A DNA stretch of 64,000 bases from Paenibacillus sp. FSL R5-0490 (GTDB taxonomy: Bacteria > Bacillota > Bacilli > Bacillales > Cytobacillaceae). Positions within the stretch are counted from its first letter, which is position 1, and each line of letters opens with the position of its first letter. Below, piece after piece: positions 35,354 through 43,977 of the stretch. A model generated the notes under the pieces. The model saw only the letters and a list, made by a program, of their open reading frames with translations. It had not been told where the DNA came from and ran no database searches. The translations under genes were made by a program, and so were the position numbers. The stretch is taken from contig NZ_MRTQ01000016.1 in assembly GCF_001956215.1 (NCBI RefSeq), forward strand, positions 1 through 64,000. Reading direction: 5' to 3'.

Positions 35354-36052
35354 TTGCCCGATCAGCATCTTATTGGAAAAACAGTACTGGTGGTAGAGGA
35401 TGATGCCAAAATCCGCAACCTCGTGAAAATTTACCTGCAAAAAGAAGGTTATGAAGTGATGGAGGCAGCGGATGGCCGTGAAGCCATGAAAAAAATTGAA
35501 CAATTTGATCCCTGCATTTTAATTCTGGATCTGATGCTTCCTAAAGTCAGCGGAGAGGAAATTTGCCGCTGGGTGCGTCAAGACCTGAAGAGTATGATGC
35601 CAATCATTATGCTTACTGCCAAGGCTGCTGAAAAAAACCGCATTCAGGGCTTCAAGCTGGGTGCAGACGATTATGTCGTCAAACCTTTCAGCCCCGCCGA
35701 ACTGATGGTGCGCATCGAAGCAGTCCTAAGAAGAACCTCAAGCAGGTGCGGAAAATTAAGCTTTACCGGATTTACTCTCAAGCCGGCAAAAGGAGAAGCC
35801 CTCATTAATGGAGATCCTCTTGAGCTGACACAATTCGAATTTAAACTTCTGCATATGTTTATGCAGCACCCGGGTCAAGTTTTATCGAGAGAACAGATTC
35901 TAAACTGCATATATGAACATAATCAGAAGGCTGTGTCTGAACGGACAATCGATGTGCATATCAAGCATCTCCGGGAAAAAATCAAGCAAAAAACACCGAA
36001 GGATTATATTCAGACGGTAAGGGGAATGGGGTATAAATTTGTGGGTGTATAA
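35354..36052 (+). CDS. OmpR-family response regulator
   Basis: 232 residues. The receiver domain (VLVVEDDAKIRN; phospho-acceptor Asp in CILILDLMLPK; Lys in DYVVKPFSP) is followed by a winged helix (LTQFEFKLLHMF ... SERTIDVHIKHLREKI, TVRGMGYKF). The start is TTG, nine nt after AAGG; the ATG at 35345 overlaps the RBS. It overlaps the kinase gene by 14 nt. It probably regulates the sulfur/thiol cluster in which it lies. Confidence 0.92.
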   Translation: MPDQHLIGKTVLVVEDDAKIRNLVKIYLQKEGYEVMEAADGREAMKKIEQFDPCILILDLMLPKVSGEEICRWVRQDLKSMMPIIMLTAKAAEKNRIQGFKLGADDYVVKPFSPAELMVRIEAVLRRTSSRCGKLSFTGFTLKPAKGEALINGDPLELTQFEFKLLHMFMQHPGQVLSREQILNCIYEHNQKAVSERTIDVHIKHLREKIKQKTPKDYIQTVRGMGYKFVGV

Positions 36053-37112
36053 TAAATTTTCCAATCTCTTATCGCGTCTCGTTGCCCTGAATAGCCTGGT
36101 CATTTTGCTTGTGATCCTCCTGGCCGGTTTTTCGGTTAAAGATTACGCATGCTTCCTCGTCAACTCCGAAGATGTCACCGGGCAGGATCTGGTTGATACC
36201 TTGAACGGATTTCTCTGGAGGGTTAGTATTGCTGCATTTGTCATCGCCGGTTTATTCCATTATTTCACTGTCCGCAACCTGGTCCATCCCATTAAGAATC
36301 TGTCCCGGGCTGCCAAGGACGTGATGGAAGGCAAGGCTCCTGAAGAACTGGCCGTGCCTTCTTCGGGAGAATTAAAGGAACTGACCGAAAACTTTAATGC
36401 CATGACGGCCTCCCTTGTTTCTTTTCAGGAAAAACGGGAAGAAATGCTCCGTGACATCGCCCACGAGCTCCGTACTCCCTTAACCAATATCAATGGCTAT
36501 CTTGAAGCCCTGCAATCCGGAGTCATCGATGGTGATCCTGAATTATTCGGCTCACTGCTTGAGGAGTCCCGGCGGATCACCGGCATCGTGGAACTGATAA
36601 CAGAGCTCAACACGTGGAGCAATGGCACTTATTTTACAGAAAAGCCATTCGAGCCTTTATCCATTGACACGATTCTAAAAGAATCACTTAGTGCCTTCCG
36701 GTTAAAGCTGGACGAAACGTTTGATCTCCAGGAGGTCCGGATTGAGCCTGCAATGGTAATGGGGAATAAAGACGGCCTTAAACAGGTTTTTACTAATATT
36801 CTTCAAAATGCACTTGATTACAATACAGGGACCGAACTGGCTATAAATACCGCTCTCTCCGATCATTTCTATTCCATTACTATTTCCCATACAGGTCAAT
36901 TCATTGATCCTATAAAAAAAGACCTGATTTTTGAACGGTTCTACCGCCTGGAGGAATCCAGGAGCACCAGAGTGAGCGGAGCAGGATTAGGACTGGCTAT
37001 TGCGAAAAGTATTGCAGATGCGCATAAGGGACAGATTTCAATACAGACAGATGGATTTCACCACATCTTTGAAATTATCCTTCCTGCAAATAGGGCGGCT
37101 TCTAAAATTTAG
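36039..37112 (+). CDS. sensor histidine kinase of the sulfur/thiol cluster
   Basis: 357 residues. Two transmembrane helices (about 12-32 and 63-82) enclose only about 30 extracytoplasmic residues (with one Cys in KDYACFLVN near the end of the first helix). HAMP follows, then the H box DIAHELRTPLTN with the phospho-His, N box NILQNALDYN and G box GAGLGLAIA. The tiny sensor region suggests sensing in or at the membrane. It overlaps the response regulator gene, and the pair is followed by osmC. Confidence 0.9.
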   Translation: MWVYNKFSNLLSRLVALNSLVILLVILLAGFSVKDYACFLVNSEDVTGQDLVDTLNGFLWRVSIAAFVIAGLFHYFTVRNLVHPIKNLSRAAKDVMEGKAPEELAVPSSGELKELTENFNAMTASLVSFQEKREEMLRDIAHELRTPLTNINGYLEALQSGVIDGDPELFGSLLEESRRITGIVELITELNTWSNGTYFTEKPFEPLSIDTILKESLSAFRLKLDETFDLQEVRIEPAMVMGNKDGLKQVFTNILQNALDYNTGTELAINTALSDHFYSITISHTGQFIDPIKKDLIFERFYRLEESRSTRVSGAGLGLAIAKSIADAHKGQISIQTDGFHHIFEIILPANRAASKI

Positions 37113-37176
37113 CTGCTTTTCTTAATCAAATCTTAATAAAACCCTTTCATACTAATGGCAGGAAAGGGGTGAAGAT

Positions 37177-37572
37177 ATGAAATTTATAATAAATTATGAT
37201 AACACTACAGCTGAATTGGGCTACGGAAAGCTGCCTGTTTCTCCTAATGACCAGGCAGGCTATCGCCCGCTGGAACTCTTTGTGTCATCCTTGGCTGGAT
37301 GCAGCGGCAGAGTTCTTTGGAATATCCTTCAAAAGAAGAGGCTGGGAGTTAAGATGATTGAGGCGGAAGTTTCTGTCTCCAGAATTCCTGAAGAAGCCAA
37401 TCGGATAAATAAGCTGGCCATTTCAGCTGAGGTTCATGCAGATCAAGCTCTTTCCGAGGCACAGGCCGCAAAAGTGGCAGAGCTCACTGTGAAAAATTGC
37501 GGAATGATTCAATCTGTGATCGGCTCTATCGACATAAGCTACGAGATTACATTCACGGGTGATTATGATTGA
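37177..37572 (+). CDS. OsmC-family thiol peroxidase
   Basis: 131 residues. The family cysteines are in SSLAGCSGRVLW (about residue 45) and TVKNCGMIQSV (about 108). OsmC/Ohr proteins reduce organic hydroperoxides with a pair of Cys, some also persulfides. RBS AAGGGGTG. It shares a 4-nt overlap with the membrane protein gene downstream. Confidence 0.87.
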   Translation: MKFIINYDNTTAELGYGKLPVSPNDQAGYRPLELFVSSLAGCSGRVLWNILQKKRLGVKMIEAEVSVSRIPEEANRINKLAISAEVHADQALSEAQAAKVAELTVKNCGMIQSVIGSIDISYEITFTGDYD

Positions 37573-38192
37573 GTTATTTTAATATCGGGAGCCTGACAAT
37601 TCCCGCTGTTTGGCTGGCTGTTCTGCTTTCCTTTTTTATGACATCACTTTTGTACATATTCGTCTCGGGAAGAAAGCTTGAGGATTGGTACTGGAACAGT
37701 TTTTTTCTTTACTTTCTGGTGTGGAAGCTAAGCTATGCTCTGTTTCATTTTAAGATGGCCATAGAGATGCCGCTGTCTATTGTTTATTTTAACGGAAGTA
37801 CAAAAGGGCATTTCCTTGCTCTTGTATCGCTTTCCGTTTACCTGATTTATATTGCAGGAAAGAAGCATCAGACAGTCTATCGGGACGCTTTTAAGGTATT
37901 CCCTCTTTTTTTCATTGGTTTTGAAGTCACCAAATATGCACTGGAAACAAATCTCCCTGCTGCCGTGGCAAGTCTGGCTCTGCTGATCAGCTATGCTGTT
38001 TTTCTTAAAAAGAAAAATGAAAGCTTCTCAATCCGGGCATTCTCTTTCCTTTTCCTTTTCGAGCTTCTTATCATCAGTTTCTTTCAGCCGATCCTGTCCC
38101 TTGAAATTCTGACATTCGGCTGGCTGGCATTTACCGTATACATCCTGTCAAACGGGTATCGTAAAAATCTTTGCTTCAAACTAACTTCCTAA
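37569..38192 (+). CDS. six-helix membrane protein of the thiol-redox cluster
   Basis: 207 residues, about six transmembrane helices with almost no soluble part, and one short amphipathic region GRKLEDWYW near residue 37. The overall look (small prolipoprotein-transferase-like) does not allow a named family. Its start TTG overlaps the osmC stop. Located between osmC and the TlpA gene, it may anchor or serve the thioredoxin-like protein. Confidence 0.65.
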   Translation: MSYFNIGSLTIPAVWLAVLLSFFMTSLLYIFVSGRKLEDWYWNSFFLYFLVWKLSYALFHFKMAIEMPLSIVYFNGSTKGHFLALVSLSVYLIYIAGKKHQTVYRDAFKVFPLFFIGFEVTKYALETNLPAAVASLALLISYAVFLKKKNESFSIRAFSFLFLFELLIISFFQPILSLEILTFGWLAFTVYILSNGYRKNLCFKLTS

Positions 38193-38206
38193 GGCGGTGC
38201 AAAAGG

Positions 38207-38800
38207 TTGAATAAAAGTCTGTTATCAATAGCCATAATTCTATTGGCTCTGGCGATTGTATTCGTCAATCTATGGAAACCATCTGCAGATAAAGATAGCA
38301 CAAGCAATGCTGCTGTGGAAAACGAAGAGGAGTCGGTCGAAACCGAGGATATACCTGGAACAGACCTTACTCAAGTTGAGGAAGGAAAGCCTGCTCCAGA
38401 TTTTGAACTAACTACTCTCGATGGCAAAACAATGAAACTATCAGACCTTCAAGGGAAGAAGGTCATCCTCAACTTCTGGGCAACCTGGTGTCCGCCCTGC
38501 AAAGCTGAAATGCCTCATATGCAAAATTTCTATGAAAAGCATAAAGAAGATGGCATTGAAGTGGTAGCAGTCAATCTCACAAATATCGACAACGGCCGGA
38601 AAGATATCGAGAAATTCGTTAAGGATTACGGACTTACCTTTTCCATCCCCCTCGATGAAAATGGCATGATCGGCCCCCAGTATCAGGCATTTACCATTCC
38701 AACAAGCTATATCCTCGATACTAAGGGCGTGATCACAAAGAAAATTGTCGGACCGATGGATGAAGGCATAATGGAAAACTTGACGAAGGATATTGAATAA
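38207..38800 (+). CDS. TlpA/ResA-family extracytoplasmic thioredoxin
   Basis: 197 residues. An N-terminal anchor helix (about 3-23) and an acidic linker precede the thioredoxin-like domain: GKPAPDFELTTLDGK, active site NFWATWCPPCKAEMPH (CPPC motif) and the cis-Pro loop FTIPTSYILD. It reduces disulfides outside the membrane and would get electrons from the CcdA protein of the same cluster. The TTG start follows AAGGCGGTG with a seven-nt gap. Confidence 0.9.
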   Translation: MNKSLLSIAIILLALAIVFVNLWKPSADKDSTSNAAVENEEESVETEDIPGTDLTQVEEGKPAPDFELTTLDGKTMKLSDLQGKKVILNFWATWCPPCKAEMPHMQNFYEKHKEDGIEVVAVNLTNIDNGRKDIEKFVKDYGLTFSIPLDENGMIGPQYQAFTIPTSYILDTKGVITKKIVGPMDEGIMENLTKDIE

Positions 38801-38817
38801 GGATTGGCCGACAAAAA

Positions 38818-38966
38818 GGTGCCGCTTCTGACTTTACTATCATCTATCACCGCATAAATGCAGGTACATACGATGAAATACCTCAATATTGACCGAAGGC
38901 ACCTTCAGAATATAAAATCAGGTGCCTCCCCCCATAGTCTATAAGGTATTTTATGGGGGCAGGCAC
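38818..38966. repeat. inverted GGTGCC repeats with a strong hairpin
   Basis: GGTGCC/GGCACC words occur four times in alternate orientation. GTGCCT (38922-38927) plus CCCCCATA pair with TATGGGGG plus AGGCAC (38961-38966). Such GGTGCC-rich inverted repeats recur between genes in several Bacillus genomes. It may also stop transcription between the convergent neighbours. Confidence 0.5.
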
Positions 38967-39030
38967 TGAAAACGAATGTGTGTGTACCTTCCGAATCGAG
39001 ATTTATGTAATTCGCTGCATTAATATTAAT

Positions 39031-40122
39031 CTAATCGGTAATGCTTATCCCATTCGGCACTCCTTTTACTTCAATTGTATCAATGACCTTATTCTGTTCT
39101 TTATCGATGATGCTGACCGTATCTTCAAACATATTCGTCACATACACCCTCTTGTTGTCCGGACTTGTTACCACTCCATGCGAGCCTTTGCCGGTTTCAA
39201 TTTCAGCTGCTGCTTTCCTTAAAGCAAGATCTATAACGGTCACACTGCTCGAAGGAGCTTCTTCTGTTCCCTGGTTGGCCACATAGGCAAACTCACCTTT
39301 CTCATCGATATATACTTGTGCAGGACCAATTCCCACTGGAATTTTATCAACCTTATCAGTAGCCAGATCAACCACAGCGAGAGCATTTTCTCCATTTAAT
39401 GCTGCGACAAGTGTTTTTCCATCAGAAGTAATACCCGTAGTGACAGGAGCTATTCCCACTTTTATCCGCTTTTCTTCCTTCAGGGTTTCAAGATTAATAA
39501 CACTGACCGTATCTTCACCCATGTTGGCAATGTAAGCTCTTTTGCTATCTGATGAAATCCTGAATCCATGCGGCCCTTTGCCGGTCTCAACTGTATCTGT
39601 CACATTGAAGCTTTCCATATTAATGACAGATGCAGTATTGTCCTCGTTGTTTGTTACAACAGCGTACTTCCCATCCTCCGTAAAAACAATGTGGGCAGGG
39701 TGATTTCCAACTTCGGCCTCCTGAACCAGTTCATCGCTTTCAACACTGTAAAAAACAGCTTTTGCACTCACTTCTCCGTGGCCGTCATGACCTCCTCCAT
39801 GGCCTCCCATACCTGGCACAACCGTAGCCCCGATTAATTTTCCATCTGGTGAAACCTGCACATTGTGAGCGGAACCTTCTACCTCTATTGTCGTTACAAT
39901 TGAATTGTCAGCTGCGTCAATTTTGGAGATGCTGCCTTTTTCGTTCGCAGTGTAATAATATTGGACCTCATTTTTTTCTTCAGCCTCTTCTTTATTGCCT
40001 TCCGCTTGCTGAGCATCCCCGGAAGCAGACTTCTGTTCATCAACAGCATTTCCCGAGCTGCATCCAGCCAGTATCACGCCTAACAATAAAAATACAATAA
40101 ATATCATTTTAAACTTAATCAT
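39031..40122 (-). CDS. YVTN beta-propeller lipoprotein
   Basis: 363 residues. The lipobox LAGC (Cys about 21) is followed by an acidic linker. About seven repeats of the type GKYAVVTNNEDNTASVINMES ... KGPHGFRIS follow, the YVTN seven-blade propeller fold. A His-rich GHGGGHDGHG stretch (about residue 110) could bind metal. Such surface propellers often bind cofactors or partners; no specific function can be given. RBS GGGAGG before the ATG chosen. Confidence 0.82.
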   Translation of the reverse strand: MIKFKMIFIVFLLLGVILAGCSSGNAVDEQKSASGDAQQAEGNKEEAEEKNEVQYYYTANEKGSISKIDAADNSIVTTIEVEGSAHNVQVSPDGKLIGATVVPGMGGHGGGHDGHGEVSAKAVFYSVESDELVQEAEVGNHPAHIVFTEDGKYAVVTNNEDNTASVINMESFNVTDTVETGKGPHGFRISSDSKRAYIANMGEDTVSVINLETLKEEKRIKVGIAPVTTGITSDGKTLVAALNGENALAVVDLATDKVDKIPVGIGPAQVYIDEKGEFAYVANQGTEEAPSSSVTVIDLALRKAAAEIETGKGSHGVVTSPDNKRVYVTNMFEDTVSIIDKEQNKVIDTIEVKGVPNGISITD

Positions 40123-40303
40123 GGAATGTTCCTCCCTTATCGTATATAAAGAGAGCATAATAACAGCAAGAATATACTAAAGTGATGTACTTCACTTAAC
40201 CAAATAAACTTACAAAAAGTATTACAATCTATTGAAATCCATAAACTCTGCAAATTTAATAGGTATGATAAGGAATTTTTTCTTTAGAGTTTTCTAAAAA
40301 AAA

Positions 40304-40335
40304 GCTGTCCCGCACTATTATTAGTGCGGGACAGC
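40304..40335. terminator. intrinsic terminator
   Basis: GCTGTCCCGCACTA / TAGTGCGGGACAGC, 14 bp perfect, 4-nt loop, with T tract on the minus strand after the 3D-domain gene. Confidence 0.9.
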
Positions 40336-40341
40336 CCATAC

Positions 40342-41142
40342 CTATTCGATTATTTCCACGCGTACGCTTTTTCTCCCCCACTGAAGGGCATCGCCCTGGT
40401 TAGGAATGAACACATCGATTGAACTTCCATTTATACCGCCGCCTATGTCCGCTGCTATTGCAGTTCCATAGCCTTCTACTTTCACGATGGAGCCAAGCGG
40501 AATCACACTTGGATCGACTGCAATCACTTTCGCATCAGGGTACTTTTTTAAATCCAGACCCATCCTGGTCACACCTGAACAGCCCTCACAACTCGCTGTA
40601 TATGCTGTGCTTTCCACAGTCAATGTTTTACCTGCCGCTGTGCCGCGCTTCGCCTTTCGATCAAGTGCAGCTCTCGTCTGAGGACCGGCAATTCCGTCCG
40701 CCGTCAAGCCTTGCTGTTTTTGAAAGCTCTTAAGAGCACTCACTGTACCATTTCCATAAATACCATCTAAATTAGATTTGTAGTGACCTGTTTGTTTTAA
40801 TTGATATTGAATTTGGATGACCTGCTTTCCAATGTCCCCATATCGCAGCACTTTTAGTGCGTGATTCGTTTGCGGTCCGGCAATCCCATCAGCCTTCAGA
40901 TTGCGCTTACGCTGAAAATCCTTGACGGCTTCCACCGTGATGCTTCCATAGTATCCTGTTGATGTATGGTATGGGAATACCCCTTTTGTCATCAGGTAAT
41001 CCTGCAATTCAGCGACATCAGATCCTGATGATCCATTGGCAAGTGTACGATCCCCGAGCGCCGCTTCTGTAAACGAAGGAGCAGCCAGCATGAGAACCAC
41101 AGCCACGATGGCCATCAGCATGTTTCTAAATCTTATTAACAT
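40342..41142 (-). CDS. secreted cell-wall protein with two peptidoglycan-binding domains and a 3D domain
   Basis: 266 residues. A signal peptide ends near APSFTEA (about 27). Two PG_binding_1 domains follow (SDVAELQDYL...DGIAGPQTNHALKVL and KQVIQIQYQL...DGIAGPQTRAAL), then the 3D domain (about 175-266) with STAYTAS, CEGCSGVTRMGLDL and the conserved Asp residues of AADIGGGINGSSIDVFI. The 3D fold is shared with MltA lytic transglycosylases and YocH/YuiC-type muralytic proteins. Likely a wall-remodelling enzyme. A decayed copy of its linker survives at 43445-43498. Confidence 0.88.
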   Translation of the reverse strand: MLIRFRNMLMAIVAVVLMLAAPSFTEAALGDRTLANGSSGSDVAELQDYLMTKGVFPYHTSTGYYGSITVEAVKDFQRKRNLKADGIAGPQTNHALKVLRYGDIGKQVIQIQYQLKQTGHYKSNLDGIYGNGTVSALKSFQKQQGLTADGIAGPQTRAALDRKAKRGTAAGKTLTVESTAYTASCEGCSGVTRMGLDLKKYPDAKVIAVDPSVIPLGSIVKVEGYGTAIAADIGGGINGSSIDVFIPNQGDALQWGRKSVRVEIIE

Positions 41143-41308
41143 TAAAAAATCCTCCCCAATTTCTTTTGATATAAAAGAATTCGGGAGGAAATGACATTAT
41201 TCGAGTGTAGCAAACAGAATCACAACGTTCGTCCCTCTATCATCCATTATATTGCAATAATGTGTTCTAATCTGTCTGCGTATATATTACCCAATTTTAT
41301 GAGAAGAA

Positions 41309-41330
41309 GCTGAAGACCTTCATCTTCAGC
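41309..41330. other. hairpin in an otherwise empty intergenic gap
   Basis: GCTGAAGA / TCTTCAGC with a 6-nt loop. No T tract. In the rest of the 340-nt gap between the 3D-domain gene and the VOC gene I see nothing. Confidence 0.4.
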
Positions 41331-41480
41331 AATTTGAGCTATTTCCAAATATCCATGTACATTTCTTGTATTTTTTGTCATCAACAGCAAATTAAATCAA
41401 GAGATAGCCTCATCATTCAGATAACACTTCATTCCACCAAAGCCTTATTTATATGAAAAAATATCTTTTCACTTTTAAAG

Positions 41481-41867
41481 CTATTTCTGCACTATTTGAA
41501 GAAGATTCCCGCATGTATCATCGAAGACCGCCAATGTGACATCACCCATTACTGTCGGTTCCATAGTAAACTTCACTCCGTGGGTTATTAATCGGTTATA
41601 TTCTTCGTGAACATCAGCAACGCCAAACATTGTGGCCGGAATTCCTTCTGCAAAAATCTTCTTTTGATATTCTTTGGCCGCCGGATGTACATTCGGCTCG
41701 AGCAAAAGCTCCGTACCATCTTGATCTTCGGGAGAAACAAGGGCGATCCACCTGTGTTCTCCGACTGGAATATCATGCTTTTTAACAAACCCCAGCGTTT
41801 CTGTATAGAATTTCAATGCCTTATCCTGATCCTGGACGAAGATACTGGTAACAATAACTTTCAACAT
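41481..41867 (-). CDS. VOC (glyoxalase-fold) family protein
   Basis: 128 residues. LKVIVTSIFVQDQDKALKFYTETLGFVKKHDIPVGE with metal-type His, WIALVSPEDQDGTELLLEPN with Glu and a closing DTCGNLLQIVQK make a clear single VOC domain, close to the PhnB/glyoxalase type often paired with ArsR regulators. The start is the ATG after AAAGGAGG. It is the second gene of a leaderless arsR operon. Confidence 0.88.
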   Translation of the reverse strand: MLKVIVTSIFVQDQDKALKFYTETLGFVKKHDIPVGEHRWIALVSPEDQDGTELLLEPNVHPAAKEYQKKIFAEGIPATMFGVADVHEEYNRLITHGVKFTMEPTVMGDVTLAVFDDTCGNLLQIVQK

Positions 41868-41952
41868 GTATTTGCCTCCTTTGATATTGTAACGGGCTTC
41901 CAGCAAAGCCGGCACGTACCTCTGTATGAATCCCTATTCCGCTTTTAGTAAG

Positions 41953-42231
41953 TTACTCCAGCCATCCTTCCAGCAGATTCTTAAGTGGCTGGTTATTAAA
42001 AATAATTACCCGATATTTTCCCTTTCGTTCGGATCTAATGAGCTGTGCATCCTCCAATACAGAAAGATGCTTAGCTATTGCCTGCCGCGAAATGGAAAGG
42101 CCGTGCTTCATAATGAGACGGGCCGTCAGTTCATACAGCGTCATCTCTTTGCGCTCAGACAACTCGTCCAATATAAGCCGCCGGGTCGAATCACTAAGTG
42201 CTTTGAATATCGCGTCTTTGTCCCAATTCAT
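41953..42231 (-). CDS. leaderless ArsR-family transcriptional regulator
   Basis: 92 residues starting MNWDKDAIFKALSDSTRRL. The helix-turn-helix around SISRQAIAKHLSVLEDAQL and wing SERKGKYRVIIF are clear. The upstream in-frame ATG codons lie within the promoter, so this ATG is the start. It has no RBS but stands six nt after a perfect TATAAT. ArsR-VOC pairs are common in Bacilli and usually regulate their own operon; the ligand is unknown. There are no Cys residues for metal binding. Confidence 0.82.
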   Translation of the reverse strand: MNWDKDAIFKALSDSTRRLILDELSERKEMTLYELTARLIMKHGLSISRQAIAKHLSVLEDAQLIRSERKGKYRVIIFNNQPLKNLLEGWLE

Positions 42232-42237
42232 ATTATG

Positions 42238-42267
42238 ATTATAAGCAACCATACGGTTACTTGTCAA
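42238..42267 (-). promoter_or_regulatory. consensus sigma-A promoter giving a leaderless transcript
   Basis: TTGACA (42267-42262), 18 nt, TATAAT (42243-42238), six nt, ATG. Transcription would begin at or next to the A of the start codon. Confidence 0.75.
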
Positions 42268-42408
42268 TACAAGCAATCTCCAAGTTGCCTATTAAAGGTG
42301 CCGTTTCAATCTTGGCAGCAAGCACCGAGAACAAGTCTAAGAGGTTTAAGCCAAAGAACTGCATACATCATTCTATATTGGTAAAAAATAAGGAAGAGGT
42401 GAGAACAA

Positions 42409-43413
42409 TTGGAAAATGAAAATTTAAAGCTTACATCTTCCGAAATAGGAACATTATGGGGGGAATATGTAAACGGAACAATGACCGAAATCGTAAATAG
42501 GTATATGATTTCAATTATAGAAGATGCAGAAATAAAACAAGTTTTTGAAATAGCTATTAAGACAGGGGAAAAGCAAAAGAAACAGCTTGTTTCCTTCATT
42601 GAGAAGGATGGATTTCCAATTCCAATTGGTTTTTCGGAGTCCGACCTCAATAAAGGTGCAGGGAGATTGTTTTCAGACATATTCTGCCTGAATTATTTAC
42701 ATATTATGACTATCCATGGTTTGTTAGGTCATACAACCGCTTTAAGTGTTTCGGTCAGAGAGGACATACGGGAGTTTTACAACTCATGTGTAGATGATGC
42801 AAAAAATATGTACGATTTAACCATTGAGCTGCTCCTGAAAAAAGGAGTTTTTCAGAGAGATCCCTATTTTTATCCCTCCGAAAGCCCTGAAATTATTACT
42901 GCAACAGATTTTACGGATGGATTTTTCGGAAAAGGGAGACGTTTATCTTCTACAGAACTAATCAGTATCTCCCTTAACATTAAAAAGGGGATTATGGCAA
43001 AAGCAATATCCATCGGGTTTAGCCAAGTCACAGAGTCGAAAGAGATTAGGAAGTTTTTTGAGGAGCTGGAAAAAGCCGCCGATGAAAACCTGCAGGCTCT
43101 TTCAAAAATATTGCACAAGGATAACTTGCCAGTCCCAACTTCATTGGAATCAGAGATTACCACATCAAAGGAATCTCCATTTTCCGATAAATTAATGCTG
43201 TATCATATGGGTTTCCTGGTTCAAACTGCACAAGTATATTACGGGACAGGCCTGGCCGGATCCATGCGTACAGACCTGGCCTTAACTTATGAAAAAGCAA
43301 TCTTGAAATCATTGGGAGTCACCAGAAAATGGTTCGGCATTATGGTGAAGAACAAGTGGTTAGAACAGCCGCCGCTTGCTCCCAATAGAAAAGAACTTGC
43401 ACAGGATAAATAA
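42409..43413 (+). CDS. DUF3231-family protein
   Basis: 334 residues made of two similar helical halves (LTSSEIGTLWGEYVNGTM ... and LSSTELISISLNIKKGIM ...), each ending in a PFSDKLMLYHMGFL- or LFSDIFCLNYLHIM-type motif. This is the DUF3231 arrangement, related to ferritin-like or coat-protein (CotF-like) helical bundles. A second member of the same length lies at 51005-52009. Function unknown; a spore role is guessed from family distribution in Bacillus. TTG start after GAGGTGAG. Confidence 0.85.
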   Translation: MENENLKLTSSEIGTLWGEYVNGTMTEIVNRYMISIIEDAEIKQVFEIAIKTGEKQKKQLVSFIEKDGFPIPIGFSESDLNKGAGRLFSDIFCLNYLHIMTIHGLLGHTTALSVSVREDIREFYNSCVDDAKNMYDLTIELLLKKGVFQRDPYFYPSESPEIITATDFTDGFFGKGRRLSSTELISISLNIKKGIMAKAISIGFSQVTESKEIRKFFEELEKAADENLQALSKILHKDNLPVPTSLESEITTSKESPFSDKLMLYHMGFLVQTAQVYYGTGLAGSMRTDLALTYEKAILKSLGVTRKWFGIMVKNKWLEQPPLAPNRKELAQDK

Positions 43414-43444
43414 GTTATCCCCTCATTTGTGTAAGTTTTCCCGC

Positions 43445-43498
43445 TGTCAATGTATTACCAGCAGCTGAGCCGTGCTTGGCCAATCGATTGGGCTCGGC
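43445..43498 (-). pseudogene. decayed fragment of a 3D-domain wall protein gene
   Basis: The frame NRLAKHGSAAGNTLT aligns with DRKAKRGTAAGKTLT in the linker of the 3D-domain gene (nt 40617-40670), about 70% identity at DNA level. No start or remaining domain. Confidence 0.55.
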
Positions 43499-43512
43499 TC
43501 TCTTTTTTTTAT
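43464..43512 (+). terminator. probable terminator of the DUF3231 gene
   Basis: GAGCCG / CGGCTC outer stem with inner CCAATCGATTGG and eight T; overlaps the decayed fragment. Confidence 0.55.
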
Positions 43513-43601
43513 TAATCTCCTCCCACACGAGCAGGAGCTGCCCGACCCGCAGCTTGTACAGCTTGTTGAAATCATGCTACTGCTTTTCATGTAACTGGAA
43601 A

Positions 43602-43621
43602 AGCTGCCTTACTCGGCAGCT
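43602..43621 (-). terminator. terminator after the MaoC fragment
   Basis: AGCTGCC / GGCAGCT with a T tract on the minus strand. Confidence 0.65.
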
Positions 43622-43639
43622 GCTCAATTTAAGTACCAT

Positions 43640-43884
43640 TTAAGATAAAATCACACCGGCAAAATTTCCTCTTAGTACATGTTTCCCATTCTGGTTCGTA
43701 CAAACGAAAGAGGCGGCAATAGCCATTGATCTTTCTCTTCATATCTATCGATCGTTACTTCGCAGAGAATTGTATCTCCTGTAAAAACTGGTTTCAAAAA
43801 CTCAAAGTTCATCGTACGGGCCAGCACATTTGCATCACCGCCTATTTTGGTCGGCAAAGTGGCCGTTAATAACCCTTGAACCAC
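43640..43884 (-). pseudogene. MaoC-like hotdog dehydratase fragment, frameshifted
   Basis: VQGLLTATLPTKIGGDANV and MNFEFLKPVFTGDTILCEV are the second half of a MaoC-type hydratase. The catalytic N-terminal NxxH half is missing. Near 43722 the frame shifts: ASFVCTNQNGKHVLRGNF and its stop lie in another frame. Both truncation and frameshift mark it as dead. Confidence 0.82.
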
Positions 43885-43885
43885 A

Positions 43886-43973
43886 ACTTTCCCAGGAGAA
43901 CTCCTGCAGCAACAGTATTTTCAGGAAGCTCCCTAGTGACATAAGCTCCTGCCGCAACCACTGAATTTTCCCC
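43886..43973 (-). pseudogene. fragment of a hexapeptide-repeat acyltransferase
   Basis: The open stretch GENSVVAAGAYVTRELPENT-VAAGV is the left-handed beta-helix end of a hexapeptide transferase (sugar/tetrahydrodipicolinate acetyltransferase type). It runs directly into the MaoC fragment, a deletion junction. Confidence 0.65.
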
Positions 43974-43977
43974 AACC

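Noticed and set aside
38953..39222. Plus-strand ORF of 89 residues opposite the propeller gene
   Set aside because: It overlaps the end of the YVTN propeller gene on the other strand, has no RBS and a Cys/His/Ile-rich random composition.
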